From positions 1,116,001 through 1,180,000 of the forward strand of contig NZ_CP109181.1 of assembly GCF_036248275.1 (NCBI RefSeq): a stretch of 64,000 nucleotides of DNA. Direction: 5' to 3'. Positions 7,687-15,872 of this stretch are shown here, in pieces (the first letter of the stretch is position 1; each line of letters opens with the position of its first letter). Below the pieces are notes generated by a model. It was not told the DNA's origin. It saw only the letters and a list, made by a program, of their open reading frames with translations, and did no database searches. The DNA comes from Streptomyces sp. NBC_01716. Its GTDB lineage: Bacteria > Actinomycetota > Actinomycetes > Streptomycetales > Streptomycetaceae. The translations under genes were made by a program, and so were the position numbers.

Positions 7687-9717
7687 ATGCGCTCAGCCCG
7701 ACGACGTACACGGCTGGGGGTGGCGGTCGCGCTGGCCGCCGCTCTGCTGGCCACCGGTGCCGAAGCGGGGGCGGGTGCCGCGACCGCGGCGCCCGACTCC
7801 GCTTCCGCGGAGAAGGAGAAGCGCGGCGATCCGTTCGCACCTGTCGACCCGCAGAACTGGCAGGACCAGCAGGACATGACCTGGAGCGACTACCGGGCCG
7901 TGCCCGGTACGGACTGGGCCGATCCGACGCGGGAACCGACCGAGAAGAAGCTCAGGATAGCCGTGCTGGCCGTCGACTTCCCCGATCAGCCCTTCGTGAT
8001 GACCCTGCCCAAGGGCAGCGACCTGTTCAAGAACCCCCAGATCGATCCGGTGCCGCGCGAGCGGATATCCCAGTTCTACGCGGACTTCTGGAACAAGCCG
8101 AGCGAGCTCAACCACGGGCACACCGTCAACGAGTACTGGATGGAACAGACCGACGGCCGGATCGGCGTCGAGTTCGTCCCCTTCTCGCCCTACCGTGCCC
8201 CGCGTGAGTCCTACGAGTACGGCATCAACGACATCGGCCAGGAGGGCGAGGGGTGTCCGGCCGAGCACAGCTGTAAGGGCTCGATCGAGAGAGACATCGA
8301 CCCGATGTGGCTCGACGACGTCGGCGAGGCCGAGGCCAAGACGTACGACCGGGTCTTCCGTCTCTACGCCGGCTACGACGAGACCTCCGTCTGGCAGGAG
8401 TTCGGCGAGATGATGTTCCAGAACAAGGAGGACATCCCCGACGAGTGGGGGCCGCCGGACCCGTCGCTGCCGAACTGGGTGCGGGGCCGCTACACGGAGT
8501 GGACCTCGTGGAAGGCCGGTTCGCAGCTCTGGGGCAACTCCGGTATCCGGCAGGGCGAAAGCTCGGGCACGATCACTCACGAGATCACCCACACGTTCGA
8601 CATCGGCGACAACGCCAACAACCCGTATGTGCGGCCGTACCACCGCTCGGGCACCGGCCCCTTCGACGGCATGGACCGCGGCTCGTTCAACGGGCCCGGC
8701 GGCCCGCACAACCGCTGGCAGGTGCCCGCGACGCAAGGTGCGTCGATGCCCGCGGGCCATACGCTGCGTACGAAGATGAAGCTCGGCTTCATCGACGACC
8801 AGCAGGTCCTGTCTCTCGACCCCGAGTCCCTGAAGGCCAACGGCCCCGCGGTGTTCGAGGTGCGGGCCCGTACCGCCGCCGTACAGAAGAACGCACTCCA
8901 GGGGGTCCGCATCAATCTGGGCAAGGACCTGACGCCGTCCTGCGACGTGGCCAAGGACCCGATGTGCTCGGGGCCGGGCTTCACGGACTACACGATCGAG
9001 ACGGTCCAGCGGATCGGCACCGACTCGTTCACGCCGGACAACGGGGTGCTGCTGACGAAGAACAAGCCCTACGACAACGAGAACGGCAGCTGCGGATATC
9101 TCTGCTTCAGCTGGATGGTCGACGCCAATCCGCAGGACATCGGCATGGTCGACTACGAGAAGCCGGACGGTACGCCCGTGATGCGCTCCATCGGCGACTA
9201 CCGGCAGCTCAACGACGGTCTGTTCCACGCCGGCACCAACTCGGGCAGCGAGTACGAGTATGTCGACCAGGCCAACAGGCTGCACTTCTACGTCATCGAC
9301 AAGCGGCTGACCTGGAAGGGCGAGCTGTCGTACGTCATCGCCGTCAGGTCGCTCGACGGGTCGGGGCCGCAGAAGCGGGGCGTGGCGCTGGGCCACGGCA
9401 GCCCCGAGGGTAAGCCGGACGGCGCCGGGACCACATGCAGCTTCGACCTCACCAACACCGGGCGCGGCGCGAGCGGTTCGGCGGCGCGGCACCAGAAGTC
9501 GGACGTCTACCGGCTGACGGCGCGGGTCGACGGCAAGAGCTGGCGGGTGGCGCTGCCCAACCAGCTGGCGACGGCGGAGGCCGGCCGTTCTACGGAGGTC
9601 AAGGTCGCGGTGGCGGCGGGCCACGGTGCCGCCCGGACAGGGAAGGTGTCGCTGACGGCGCGCTCGGAGAGCGACCCGTCGCGGACGGCGACGGCGACGT
9701 GCGCGGTACGTCGCTGA
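7687..9717 (+). CDS. Secreted M6-family zinc metalloprotease
   Basis: A 676-residue protein starting 13 bp after the epimerase stop with a strong GAGGAGAGGG site, so apparently the last gene of the operon. A twin-arginine-poor but classic Sec signal (MRSARRRTRLGVAVALAAAL, then TGAEAGA) precedes the mature enzyme. The zinc motif is HEITH at residues 298-302 within GTITHEITHTFDIGD, followed by Met/Gly-rich sequence typical of M6 (immune-inhibitor-A-like) peptidases. Residues ~560-676 form a C-terminal beta-rich domain. An extracellular protease coupled to hydroxyproline catabolism suggests scavenging of collagen- or extensin-type peptides, which is inference. Confidence 0.8.
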   Translation: MRSARRRTRLGVAVALAAALLATGAEAGAGAATAAPDSASAEKEKRGDPFAPVDPQNWQDQQDMTWSDYRAVPGTDWADPTREPTEKKLRIAVLAVDFPDQPFVMTLPKGSDLFKNPQIDPVPRERISQFYADFWNKPSELNHGHTVNEYWMEQTDGRIGVEFVPFSPYRAPRESYEYGINDIGQEGEGCPAEHSCKGSIERDIDPMWLDDVGEAEAKTYDRVFRLYAGYDETSVWQEFGEMMFQNKEDIPDEWGPPDPSLPNWVRGRYTEWTSWKAGSQLWGNSGIRQGESSGTITHEITHTFDIGDNANNPYVRPYHRSGTGPFDGMDRGSFNGPGGPHNRWQVPATQGASMPAGHTLRTKMKLGFIDDQQVLSLDPESLKANGPAVFEVRARTAAVQKNALQGVRINLGKDLTPSCDVAKDPMCSGPGFTDYTIETVQRIGTDSFTPDNGVLLTKNKPYDNENGSCGYLCFSWMVDANPQDIGMVDYEKPDGTPVMRSIGDYRQLNDGLFHAGTNSGSEYEYVDQANRLHFYVIDKRLTWKGELSYVIAVRSLDGSGPQKRGVALGHGSPEGKPDGAGTTCSFDLTNTGRGASGSAARHQKSDVYRLTARVDGKSWRVALPNQLATAEAGRSTEVKVAVAAGHGAARTGKVSLTARSESDPSRTATATCAVRR

Positions 9718-9763
9718 GTCGCCGAGTCGCGGTGACACGCGGCTGAATCACGGCTGACGCACC

Positions 9764-9797
9764 GGACGGGCCGGGCCTGGTGGGGTCCGGCCCGTCC
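9764..9797. terminator. Convergent terminator hairpin
   Basis: GGACGGGCCGG (9764-9774) and CCGGCCCGTCC (9787-9797) form a perfect 11-bp stem with a 12-nt loop. It lies between the plus-strand protease gene and the minus-strand MBL gene and could serve both. Confidence 0.7.
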
Positions 9798-9853
9798 CAT
9801 CGCGCATCAGCCGTTGCCGGCGTGCCGGTCCTGCTCGTGCGGGTAGACAACGC

Positions 9854-10888
9854 TCAGAGGGTGACCGCGGTCCCCACCGTGTTGGGGACGAAGGCATCGC
9901 CGAACCGCCCGGCCATCGCGTGCTGGGCCCGCCACCCGGTGCAGTGGGCGGGAATGAGGACGGACGGCGTCATCTCGCCCAGATCCGCGAGCACTTGGGG
10001 AATCAGGGACTCGAACACCGGCCCGTTGAGGTGGAATCCACCCACGACCGCGTGCAACGGCCGGTCGTACGTGAGGCGTCGCGCGTAACGGCAGATGTTC
10101 ACCACGCCCGCGTGCCCGCACCCCGTCAGGACCATCAGCCCCTTGTCCCGTACGTCGATGATCAGCGCCTGGTCGTCGAGGACGAGCGGATCGGGCTCCC
10201 ACTTCCCGCCCAGCCACGCCTGCTGCGGCGGGAAGCCGGGCTCGTAGCCGGTGGTCCGTGGCACTTCGCCGGTGACCAGGACCGATCCCTCGAAGAGGAA
10301 GCTCGGCTGCTGCTCCTCGATCACCGTGAATCCGGCGCCTTCGAGAGCTCCACGGCTCGTCGTGGGCAGGTCCATGGGTTCGGCGCCCGGCAGGAGCATC
10401 CGGCGGCTGCGCCAGAAGTGCGGGTGGATCAGCACCGGCAGATTGACCCGGCCGCCCAGGGCGCGGATCAGCCCGTCGAGCCCGGTGGTGTGGTCGAAGT
10501 GCCCGTGACTGCAGATGATCGCCTCGATGGAGGCCGGATCGATGCGCAGCCGGCGCATGTTCTCCACGACCCCGTCGGGGCTGGTGCCGGCGTCGAACAG
10601 GAACCGGTGCTCGTGGCCGTTCTTGACGACGGTGACGAGGGCGGAGAATCCGTGCTCGGCGACCAGAGGGTCGGGAACGGACTCCTCCGTCATGGTCGAC
10701 GCCGGAATCCCGCTGCCCGGTCTCAGTCGCCGTGCGGGTCCCTGGTCGGCCAGGATCTGATCGGTGACGTTGTCCATGAGCGTGGTGACGGTCACCGAGT
10801 CGACCGGCTCCAGAAGCATGTGGGTGCGCGGCTCGAAGTCGTGCAGGACCCGAGGCGCGTGATCGCTGGGTACTCCACCCGTACACAT
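9854..10888 (-). CDS. MBL-fold metallo-hydrolase (COG1237-like)
   Basis: A 344-residue metallo-beta-lactamase-fold protein. The metal motif SHGHFDH is at residues 127-133 (His128, His130, Asp132, His133); further ligands are in LTGCGHAGVVN and VVGGFHLNG. This set is typical of the COG1237 group annotated as dihydropterin-ribofuranosyl-aminobenzene-phosphate synthase-like. Function is not established for bacteria. The ATG at 10888 is used here, but residues 1-23 look unconserved and the ATG at 10819 (MLLEPVDSVTV) is an alternative start. Monocistronic, with 70 bp separating it from the upstream minus-strand gene. Confidence 0.7.
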   Translation of the reverse strand: MCTGGVPSDHAPRVLHDFEPRTHMLLEPVDSVTVTTLMDNVTDQILADQGPARRLRPGSGIPASTMTEESVPDPLVAEHGFSALVTVVKNGHEHRFLFDAGTSPDGVVENMRRLRIDPASIEAIICSHGHFDHTTGLDGLIRALGGRVNLPVLIHPHFWRSRRMLLPGAEPMDLPTTSRGALEGAGFTVIEEQQPSFLFEGSVLVTGEVPRTTGYEPGFPPQQAWLGGKWEPDPLVLDDQALIIDVRDKGLMVLTGCGHAGVVNICRYARRLTYDRPLHAVVGGFHLNGPVFESLIPQVLADLGEMTPSVLIPAHCTGWRAQHAMAGRFGDAFVPNTVGTAVTL

Positions 10889-10961
10889 GCGCTCTATTTT
10901 ATCCCCATATGCGCATCCTCGATATGCGGATCCTCACGGGCGGCACCGGCGGCCCAGGGGA

Positions 10962-11612
10962 TCACGGCTTCGGGGCGGACGCCCGTTCCTCGGCCGCGAT
11001 CTCCGCGGCGAAGCCGGCGTCCTCCGCCTCCACCTTCAGGGCCTCGGCGAGGACCCGCTCCAGGCTTCCGTTCGGGATCACGACCGCTCCGCTGGCGTCG
11101 GCGTACACATAGTCCCCGGGGACCACGCCCACACCACCGACCTCCACGGGGACGTTCGCGGCGAGCGGCATCGCGGTTTCGCCGCCCGCACGCGTCGCCT
11201 CTCCGCGGCACCAGGTCGCGAACCTGTAGTCGGCCAGCTGGTCGAAGTCCCGCAGCCGGCCGTCCGTCAGGATCCCGGCCGCGCCGGTGTGTTCGAGCCG
11301 GGAGAGCTTCGTGCCACCACCGTGGGAGGCGTCGGGGTATCCCCCGCTGGACAGCACGAGCACCGTGCCCGCCGGGCGGTTGCTCATCGCCTGGGCGTAG
11401 AGATCGCCGAACTCGGGGTGCGGCACGTCGTCGCGGTAAGGGAGATAGGCCATCGTGGCGACCGGGCCGAACAGTCTTCGTGGCGCGGGGCTGACCAGGC
11501 TGAGGATGTGCGCGCGGTGCCCATGGATACGGCCCATGGCGTCGACCAGCGACGCGCACGCCACGCGGTCGAGCAGCCCGTCGTCCAGAGGCCCCGGATC
11601 GTTCCCCATCAT
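10962..11612 (-). CDS. RraA / HMG-CHA aldolase-family protein
   Basis: A 216-residue protein of the RraA-like fold: GGGTKLSRLEHTGAAGILTD, then GRLRD, then the family-typical VEVGGVGVVPGDYVYADASG. Members are class II pyruvate aldolases (4-hydroxy-4-methyl-2-oxoglutarate or oxaloacetate) or regulators of RNase E; Arg and Asp of the GRLRD motif bind substrate and metal in the aldolases. Two adjacent ATGs (11612, 11609) follow AGGAAGGGAG, and the second has the better spacing. Function here unassigned; a general acid aldolase is the likeliest. Confidence 0.65.
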   Translation of the reverse strand: MMGNDPGPLDDGLLDRVACASLVDAMGRIHGHRAHILSLVSPAPRRLFGPVATMAYLPYRDDVPHPEFGDLYAQAMSNRPAGTVLVLSSGGYPDASHGGGTKLSRLEHTGAAGILTDGRLRDFDQLADYRFATWCRGEATRAGGETAMPLAANVPVEVGGVGVVPGDYVYADASGAVVIPNGSLERVLAEALKVEAEDAGFAAEIAAEERASAPKP

Positions 11613-11654
11613 GGCTCCCTTCCTCTCATGCGCGGGCGGTGGCGACCGCGGCCC

Positions 11655-12638
11655 CTACCGCGATCCCTGCCCGCGGGCGTGCCGCCAGGCGCGCTCCTGT
11701 TGGGCCTCCCATCGCCGGGGATCGACCTCCAGGGCCGCCCGGTCCCATTCGCCGAGTTCCGCCGCCGCCTCGTACGTGCTGTGCAGGAAGGCCGCCAGGG
11801 TGCGGTCGGGGTCGGCGGAGCGCCGTACCGACTGGTACGGCAGCAGGAACTCGTGCTCCTCGTGGCTGTAGTACGCGGCCTCCGGGCTCACCGGCGCATC
11901 GCTGTAGCCGAGCGGCTCCGGGTAGGCGTACGAGTAGAACGCCCCCTCCTCGCCGCCTCCGGGCCAGAATCCGCAGCTGCTCAGCTCACCGGAGTACCCC
12001 TCGACCATCACCCAGTCCCCGCAGTTGGGGGCGCCTCCGGGATGCGTCGGCGCCGCACGGCCCGAATACCTGGTGCAGGCGAGATCCATCGCACCCCAGA
12101 AGAAGTGCACGGGGCTGACTTTCCCGCCGAAATAGGAGCGGAATTCCATGAATCCTCGATGCGCCTGAAGCAATTGAAGCCAGAAGCGGTGGACCGGGCT
12201 CGGATCGTAGGCACGGTGCCCGAAGTCCTCCGTGAAATCGACGGCCACCTCGACTTCGTTCGGATGATTCTGGATGGTGCTGGTCACACCGAGCTCACGC
12301 AGGCCGCCCATGACCCGGTCGTAGAACTCCGCCACCGGCATGGACCGGAGAGCGAATTCGCGCGCACCACCACCGCTTTCGCGCATGAGAAGTCTGTGGT
12401 CGACGAAGTCGAACTCGATGTCGAACATTCCCCGTCCGTAAGGAATTCCCGATGTGGAGAGACCGCGCGGCGTGGGATACAGGGCAACCGCCCACCAGTG
12501 ATTGATCAGAGGTGTGTGCGCGAGCCTGACCTTTCCCACAATCTGCATCCACATATGGAGGGTGTCTCGCGTCTCGGCCCATTCGTCCACACGGAGCCGC
12601 GGCCACCCCAGCTGCATTTCTACATCGGTCGGTGTCAT
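11655..12638 (-). CDS. DUF5996 family protein
   Basis: A 327-residue protein beginning MTPTDVEMQLGWPRLRVDEW, with ATG 12638 chosen because GGAGG lies seven bases upstream; a longer in-frame reading to 12692 lacks a ribosome binding site. The family is recognised by the Trp-rich N-terminus (LHMWMQIVGK) and the central HFFWGAMDLACTRYSGR, with LPYQSVR near the end. No enzymatic role is known. No signal peptide or membrane segment. It ends 42 bp upstream of the RraA-like gene, so the two could be cotranscribed. Confidence 0.75.
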   Translation of the reverse strand: MTPTDVEMQLGWPRLRVDEWAETRDTLHMWMQIVGKVRLAHTPLINHWWAVALYPTPRGLSTSGIPYGRGMFDIEFDFVDHRLLMRESGGGAREFALRSMPVAEFYDRVMGGLRELGVTSTIQNHPNEVEVAVDFTEDFGHRAYDPSPVHRFWLQLLQAHRGFMEFRSYFGGKVSPVHFFWGAMDLACTRYSGRAAPTHPGGAPNCGDWVMVEGYSGELSSCGFWPGGGEEGAFYSYAYPEPLGYSDAPVSPEAAYYSHEEHEFLLPYQSVRRSADPDRTLAAFLHSTYEAAAELGEWDRAALEVDPRRWEAQQERAWRHARGQGSR

Positions 12639-12893
12639 TGTTCCGCCTCCCAGAGGCCCCCCACCGGGTTGAAACAAGGTCGCACTCTCCATCGTGGGAC
12701 GGGAGGCCGACTACGGCCACTCGCGCCGCCGGCGCGGGGCCTCGGGCGGGGCGGGGACTTGGCCCACAGAAGTGAATAAGGGTGCGGAAGGGGCGTTGCG
12801 CGGCCGTAAACCGCGGCCCGTGGGAGACGCTGCGCCGAGACCGGCCGGCCCCGCCTGCCCGCCGGCTCAGGAGTCTCGTCCGAGGAGCCCATC

Positions 12894-13637
12894 ATGGGAG
12901 CGCCGCCGCCCACCGCCGACCGGACCGATGACGCGTACCGCTTCGACGACCTGACCGCCCTCTACATCAATTGCACGCTCAAACCGTCTCCGCTGCAGAG
13001 CCACACCCAGGGGCTGATCGACAGGAGCCGCGCGATCGTGGAGGAGCGCGGCGGCTCCACGGATGTGCTCCGGGCCGTCGACCACGACATCGCGACGGGC
13101 ATCTACCCGGACATGACGGAGCACGGCTTCGCCACCGACGAGTGGCCGGCCCTGTACGAGCGGGTGATGGCGGCGGACATCCTGGTGCTCGCGGGGCCGA
13201 TCTGGCTCGGCGACAACAGCTCGGTGACCAAGCGGGTGATCGAGCGTCTCTACGGGTGTTCGAGCCTGCTCAACGACCAGGGTCAGTACGCCTACTACGG
13301 ACGCGTCGGCGGCTGCCTCATCACCGGCAACGAGGACGGCGTGAAGCACTGCTCGATGAACGTCCTCTACAGCCTGCAACACCTCGGTTACACCATCCCG
13401 CCCCAGGCCGACGCGGGCTGGATCGGCGCGGCGGGGCCGGGCCCGTCGTATCTGGACCCCGGCTCGGGCGGCCCCGAGAACGACTTCACCAACCGCAACA
13501 CGGCCTTCATGACCTGGAACCTGATGCATGTCGCGGCCATGCTCAAACACGGGGGCGGCATTCCCGCGTACGGCAACCAGCGCACGGAGTGGGACGCCGG
13601 CTGCGACCGCGCGTACCCCAACCCCGACTACCGCTGA
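12894..13637 (+). CDS. Flavodoxin-fold NAD(P)H-dependent oxidoreductase
   Basis: A 247-residue flavodoxin-like protein. LTALYINCTLKPSP is the first beta-strand with phosphate-binding loop; LAGPIWLGDNSSVTKRVIERL is the family's second FMN-contacting loop; GGCLITGNEDG follows. Likely an FMN-dependent quinone or nitro reductase. ATG follows GAGGAG. It is divergent from the DUF5996 gene across a 255-bp intergenic region and is closed by a strong hairpin, so monocistronic. Confidence 0.75.
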   Translation: MGAPPPTADRTDDAYRFDDLTALYINCTLKPSPLQSHTQGLIDRSRAIVEERGGSTDVLRAVDHDIATGIYPDMTEHGFATDEWPALYERVMAADILVLAGPIWLGDNSSVTKRVIERLYGCSSLLNDQGQYAYYGRVGGCLITGNEDGVKHCSMNVLYSLQHLGYTIPPQADAGWIGAAGPGPSYLDPGSGGPENDFTNRNTAFMTWNLMHVAAMLKHGGGIPAYGNQRTEWDAGCDRAYPNPDYR

Positions 13638-13641
13638 GCCG

Positions 13642-13677
13642 GCGCGCCGCGATCCTCGTGGGATCCTGGCGGCGCGC
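13642..13677. terminator. Convergent terminator hairpin
   Basis: GCGCGCCGC (13642-13650) pairs with GCGGCGCGC (13669-13677), and the inner GATCC/GGATC (13651-13655, 13661-13665) extends the stem. It separates the flavodoxin gene from the convergent MaoC gene. Confidence 0.75.
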
Positions 13678-13697
13678 AGACGCCGGGTCGGCGACTG

Positions 13698-14165
13698 TCA
13701 GGCGAAGTAGCGGGCGAGTGAGGTGACAACCGCGGCCGGACGCGCCGAGCCCTCGATCTCTATCACGCTCTCCAGCTTCAGCTGGACGGCGCTGTCGACC
13801 CGGCCGACCTGCGCGAGCCGCGCGGTGGCGCGGACGCGGGAGCCCTCGATGACGGGGGTGATGAACCGCACCCGGTCCAGTCCGTAGTTCACCGCGAAGG
13901 ACACGTTGTCGACGCGGTACAGCCGGGTCGTGAGTTCGGCGAGCAACGACAGGGTCAGATAGCCGTGTGCGATCGTCCGCCCGAAGGGGCCCGAGGCGGC
14001 GCGGGCCGGGTCGACGTGGATCCACTGATGGTCTCCGGTCACGTCGGCGAATCCGTCGATGCGCCTCTGGTCCACCAGGATCCAGTCACTGGCTCCGAGA
14101 TCTTCTCCCTCGGAGCCGGCCAGATCGGTCAGACCGTCGAAGATCCGCATGTGACGTGCCGTCAT
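13698..14165 (-). CDS. MaoC-family hot-dog acyl-CoA dehydratase
   Basis: A 155-residue single hot-dog domain. The (R)-hydratase motif is intact: Asp45 and His50 in DVTGDHQWIHVDP, then GRTIAHGYLTLSLL. It would hydrate or dehydrate an enoyl-CoA/3-hydroxyacyl-CoA pair. The ATG at 14165 overlaps the stop of the binding-protein gene (ATGA). It is the last gene of the minus-strand unit that begins with the acyl-CoA ligase at 18658. In steroid degraders a MaoC/DUF35/Ltp2 set forms a hydratase-aldolase, and the same three types occur in this operon. Confidence 0.8.
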   Translation of the reverse strand: MTARHMRIFDGLTDLAGSEGEDLGASDWILVDQRRIDGFADVTGDHQWIHVDPARAASGPFGRTIAHGYLTLSLLAELTTRLYRVDNVSFAVNYGLDRVRFITPVIEGSRVRATARLAQVGRVDSAVQLKLESVIEIEGSARPAAVVTSLARYFA

Positions 14166-15364
14166 GAAGGCTGCCGGGCCAGTTCCTTGGGCTTGCCGTT
14201 GACGAACTGGAACGCCACCAGCGACTTGCTGAATCCGTCGCGTCCGTCCCCGAAGTTGATCAGTGACTTCTCCTTGCCCGCGGCGCCGGCGAAGGGCGTG
14301 ATCTCGTCGATCGCCTTGGCGAGCTTGTCTCCCCCGGTGTCGCCGTTGGTGGCCTCAAGCCCCTTCTTCAGGACGGTGAAGGCGTCCCAGGTGGCGCCCG
14401 CCTGCTCCGCCAGGCCGAGGGAGAGCTCGTCCACGCTCCCGCCGTACTCGTCGGCGTAGGCCTTGATGAAGTCCTCGTACTCCGGCTTGGACGGCTGCTG
14501 GTTGGCCAGCGTGTAGATCGCCGGAAGGCTGGTGTAGGCGTCGCCGCCGATCTTCAGAGCGTCGGGGGCGATGAGCGAACCGAAGCCGACGACCGGCACG
14601 TTGACCCCGGCCTCGGCCATCGTCTTGAGCATGAGGCCGGCATCGGCCGCCGCGGACCCGATGTGGACGACAGCGTCCGGGCGCTCCTTCTTCAGCTTGG
14701 ACACGGCCGAGGTCAGATCGGTCGCACCGAGCGTGTAGTGCACGGTCTCACCCGGATCCATGCCCGCTTCCTTGGCCTGGTCGGTGATCGGCCGCCACAG
14801 GGTCGCCCCGGTCGGACCGTCGTCCGCGGTCACCACGGGGTGCTTGTAGCCGAGTGACTTGAGCAGGTCGATCATCTGGACCGGGTAGTCGCTCTGGTCG
14901 ACCGTGGTGCGGAACGTGAACTTCGCGCCGTCCATCAGAGCGGGCGAGATCGTGGAGGAGTTGATGAAGACGATCTTCCGCGGCTCGACAATCTGACGGA
15001 TCGTCAGTCCTTCGATACTGGTGTAGCCGCCCATCATGACTCCGGCCCGGTCGACCGTGATGGCCCGCTGGGCGACCTTGGCCGACTCGTCGGCGGTGAG
15101 CTTGTCGTCGTACACCTTCAGCGAGAGCTTCCGGCCGCCCGCGCCGCCGTCGGCGTTGATCGTCTTCACGGCCAGCTTGGCCGTGTTGACCATCTCCTTG
15201 GCCACGGCCGCGTTGCCGCTGGTGAGCGGGGCTGCGAAGCCGATGACCAGAGTCTTGCCGCCACCGTTCGAGGCGTTGCCGACGCCGTCGGAGCCGCAGG
15301 CGGTGAGCGATATCGAGGCGGCGAGCGCGCAGGCGCCGACGCCGATGAGAGATCTGTAGTGCAC
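14162..15364 (-). CDS. ABC transporter substrate-binding lipoprotein, branched-chain amino-acid (LIV) type
   Basis: A 400-residue type I periplasmic binding protein. Signal peptide with lipobox LTAC (Cys23), then VIGFAAPLTSGNAAVAKE as the first strand and ligand loop; KLAVKTINADGG and DDGPTGATLW are family landmarks. The permeases and ATPases that should partner it are not adjacent. The matching LIV-type membrane genes lie about 18-22 kb away at 32889-36387 under the same operator motif. It probably captures the carboxylic acid catabolised by this island. Confidence 0.85.
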   Translation of the reverse strand: MHYRSLIGVGACALAASISLTACGSDGVGNASNGGGKTLVIGFAAPLTSGNAAVAKEMVNTAKLAVKTINADGGAGGRKLSLKVYDDKLTADESAKVAQRAITVDRAGVMMGGYTSIEGLTIRQIVEPRKIVFINSSTISPALMDGAKFTFRTTVDQSDYPVQMIDLLKSLGYKHPVVTADDGPTGATLWRPITDQAKEAGMDPGETVHYTLGATDLTSAVSKLKKERPDAVVHIGSAAADAGLMLKTMAEAGVNVPVVGFGSLIAPDALKIGGDAYTSLPAIYTLANQQPSKPEYEDFIKAYADEYGGSVDELSLGLAEQAGATWDAFTVLKKGLEATNGDTGGDKLAKAIDEITPFAGAAGKEKSLINFGDGRDGFSKSLVAFQFVNGKPKELARQPS

Positions 15365-15392
15365 GAGAGACTCCTTGGCTGTGATGACGGGC

Positions 15393-15872
15393 TCAGTCGG
15401 AAGTGGCCCCGGGCCGCCACTGGGGCAGGCCGATGCCGTCGGCGATCCGCAACTGGTAGGCCTGGACGCGCTGGCCGATGTGGACCTCGTCCACGGGGCA
15501 GTCGGTGACGTTCCCCATCATTCGGGGCCCCTCGTCGAGGTCGATGAGCGCGATCACGTACGGCGCGTCCGCGTCGAACCCGCGCATGCCGGCCTGCCGG
15601 ACGACGGTGAAGGTGTAGATGGTGCCGCGCCCGCCGGCCGCCTCCCACTCGGGTATCGCCGCACAGGTGCGGCAGACGTGCCGGGGGTAGTGCTGCGTGG
15701 CGCCGCAGGAAGGGCAGCGCTGGATCAACAGCGTCCCGTCATGGGCCGCCCGGAAGTAGGTCGCGCTGACGGGGTCGAGGTCCGGGACCGGCTTCACCCA
15801 GGTGTCGGTGACGTCGACGATCTCCAGGGTCCCCTGCCGGCCACGGATGTTCTGGGATGCCATCTGACTCAT
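15393..15872 (-). CDS. Zn-ribbon/OB-fold (DUF35) protein, thiolase partner
   Basis: A 159-residue protein with a rubredoxin-like zinc ribbon (Cys53, 56, 67, 70 in RCPSCGATQ and HVCRTC) followed by an OB-fold. Such proteins bind and stabilise thiolase-like enzymes, as shown for Ltp2-ChsH2 in actinobacterial steroid breakdown. The ATG overlaps the stop of the thiolase-like gene (ATGA), in line with an obligate complex. It probably gates acyl-CoA access. Confidence 0.85.
   Translation of the reverse strand: MSQMASQNIRGRQGTLEIVDVTDTWVKPVPDLDPVSATYFRAAHDGTLLIQRCPSCGATQHYPRHVCRTCAAIPEWEAAGGRGTIYTFTVVRQAGMRGFDADAPYVIALIDLDEGPRMMGNVTDCPVDEVHIGQRVQAYQLRIADGIGLPQWRPGATSD

Noticed and set aside
10887..12779. 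A 630-codon plus-strand open frame
   Set aside because: Antisense shadow of the RraA-like and DUF5996 genes; composition is Arg/His/Pro-rich with no domain, as expected in 70% G+C DNA.
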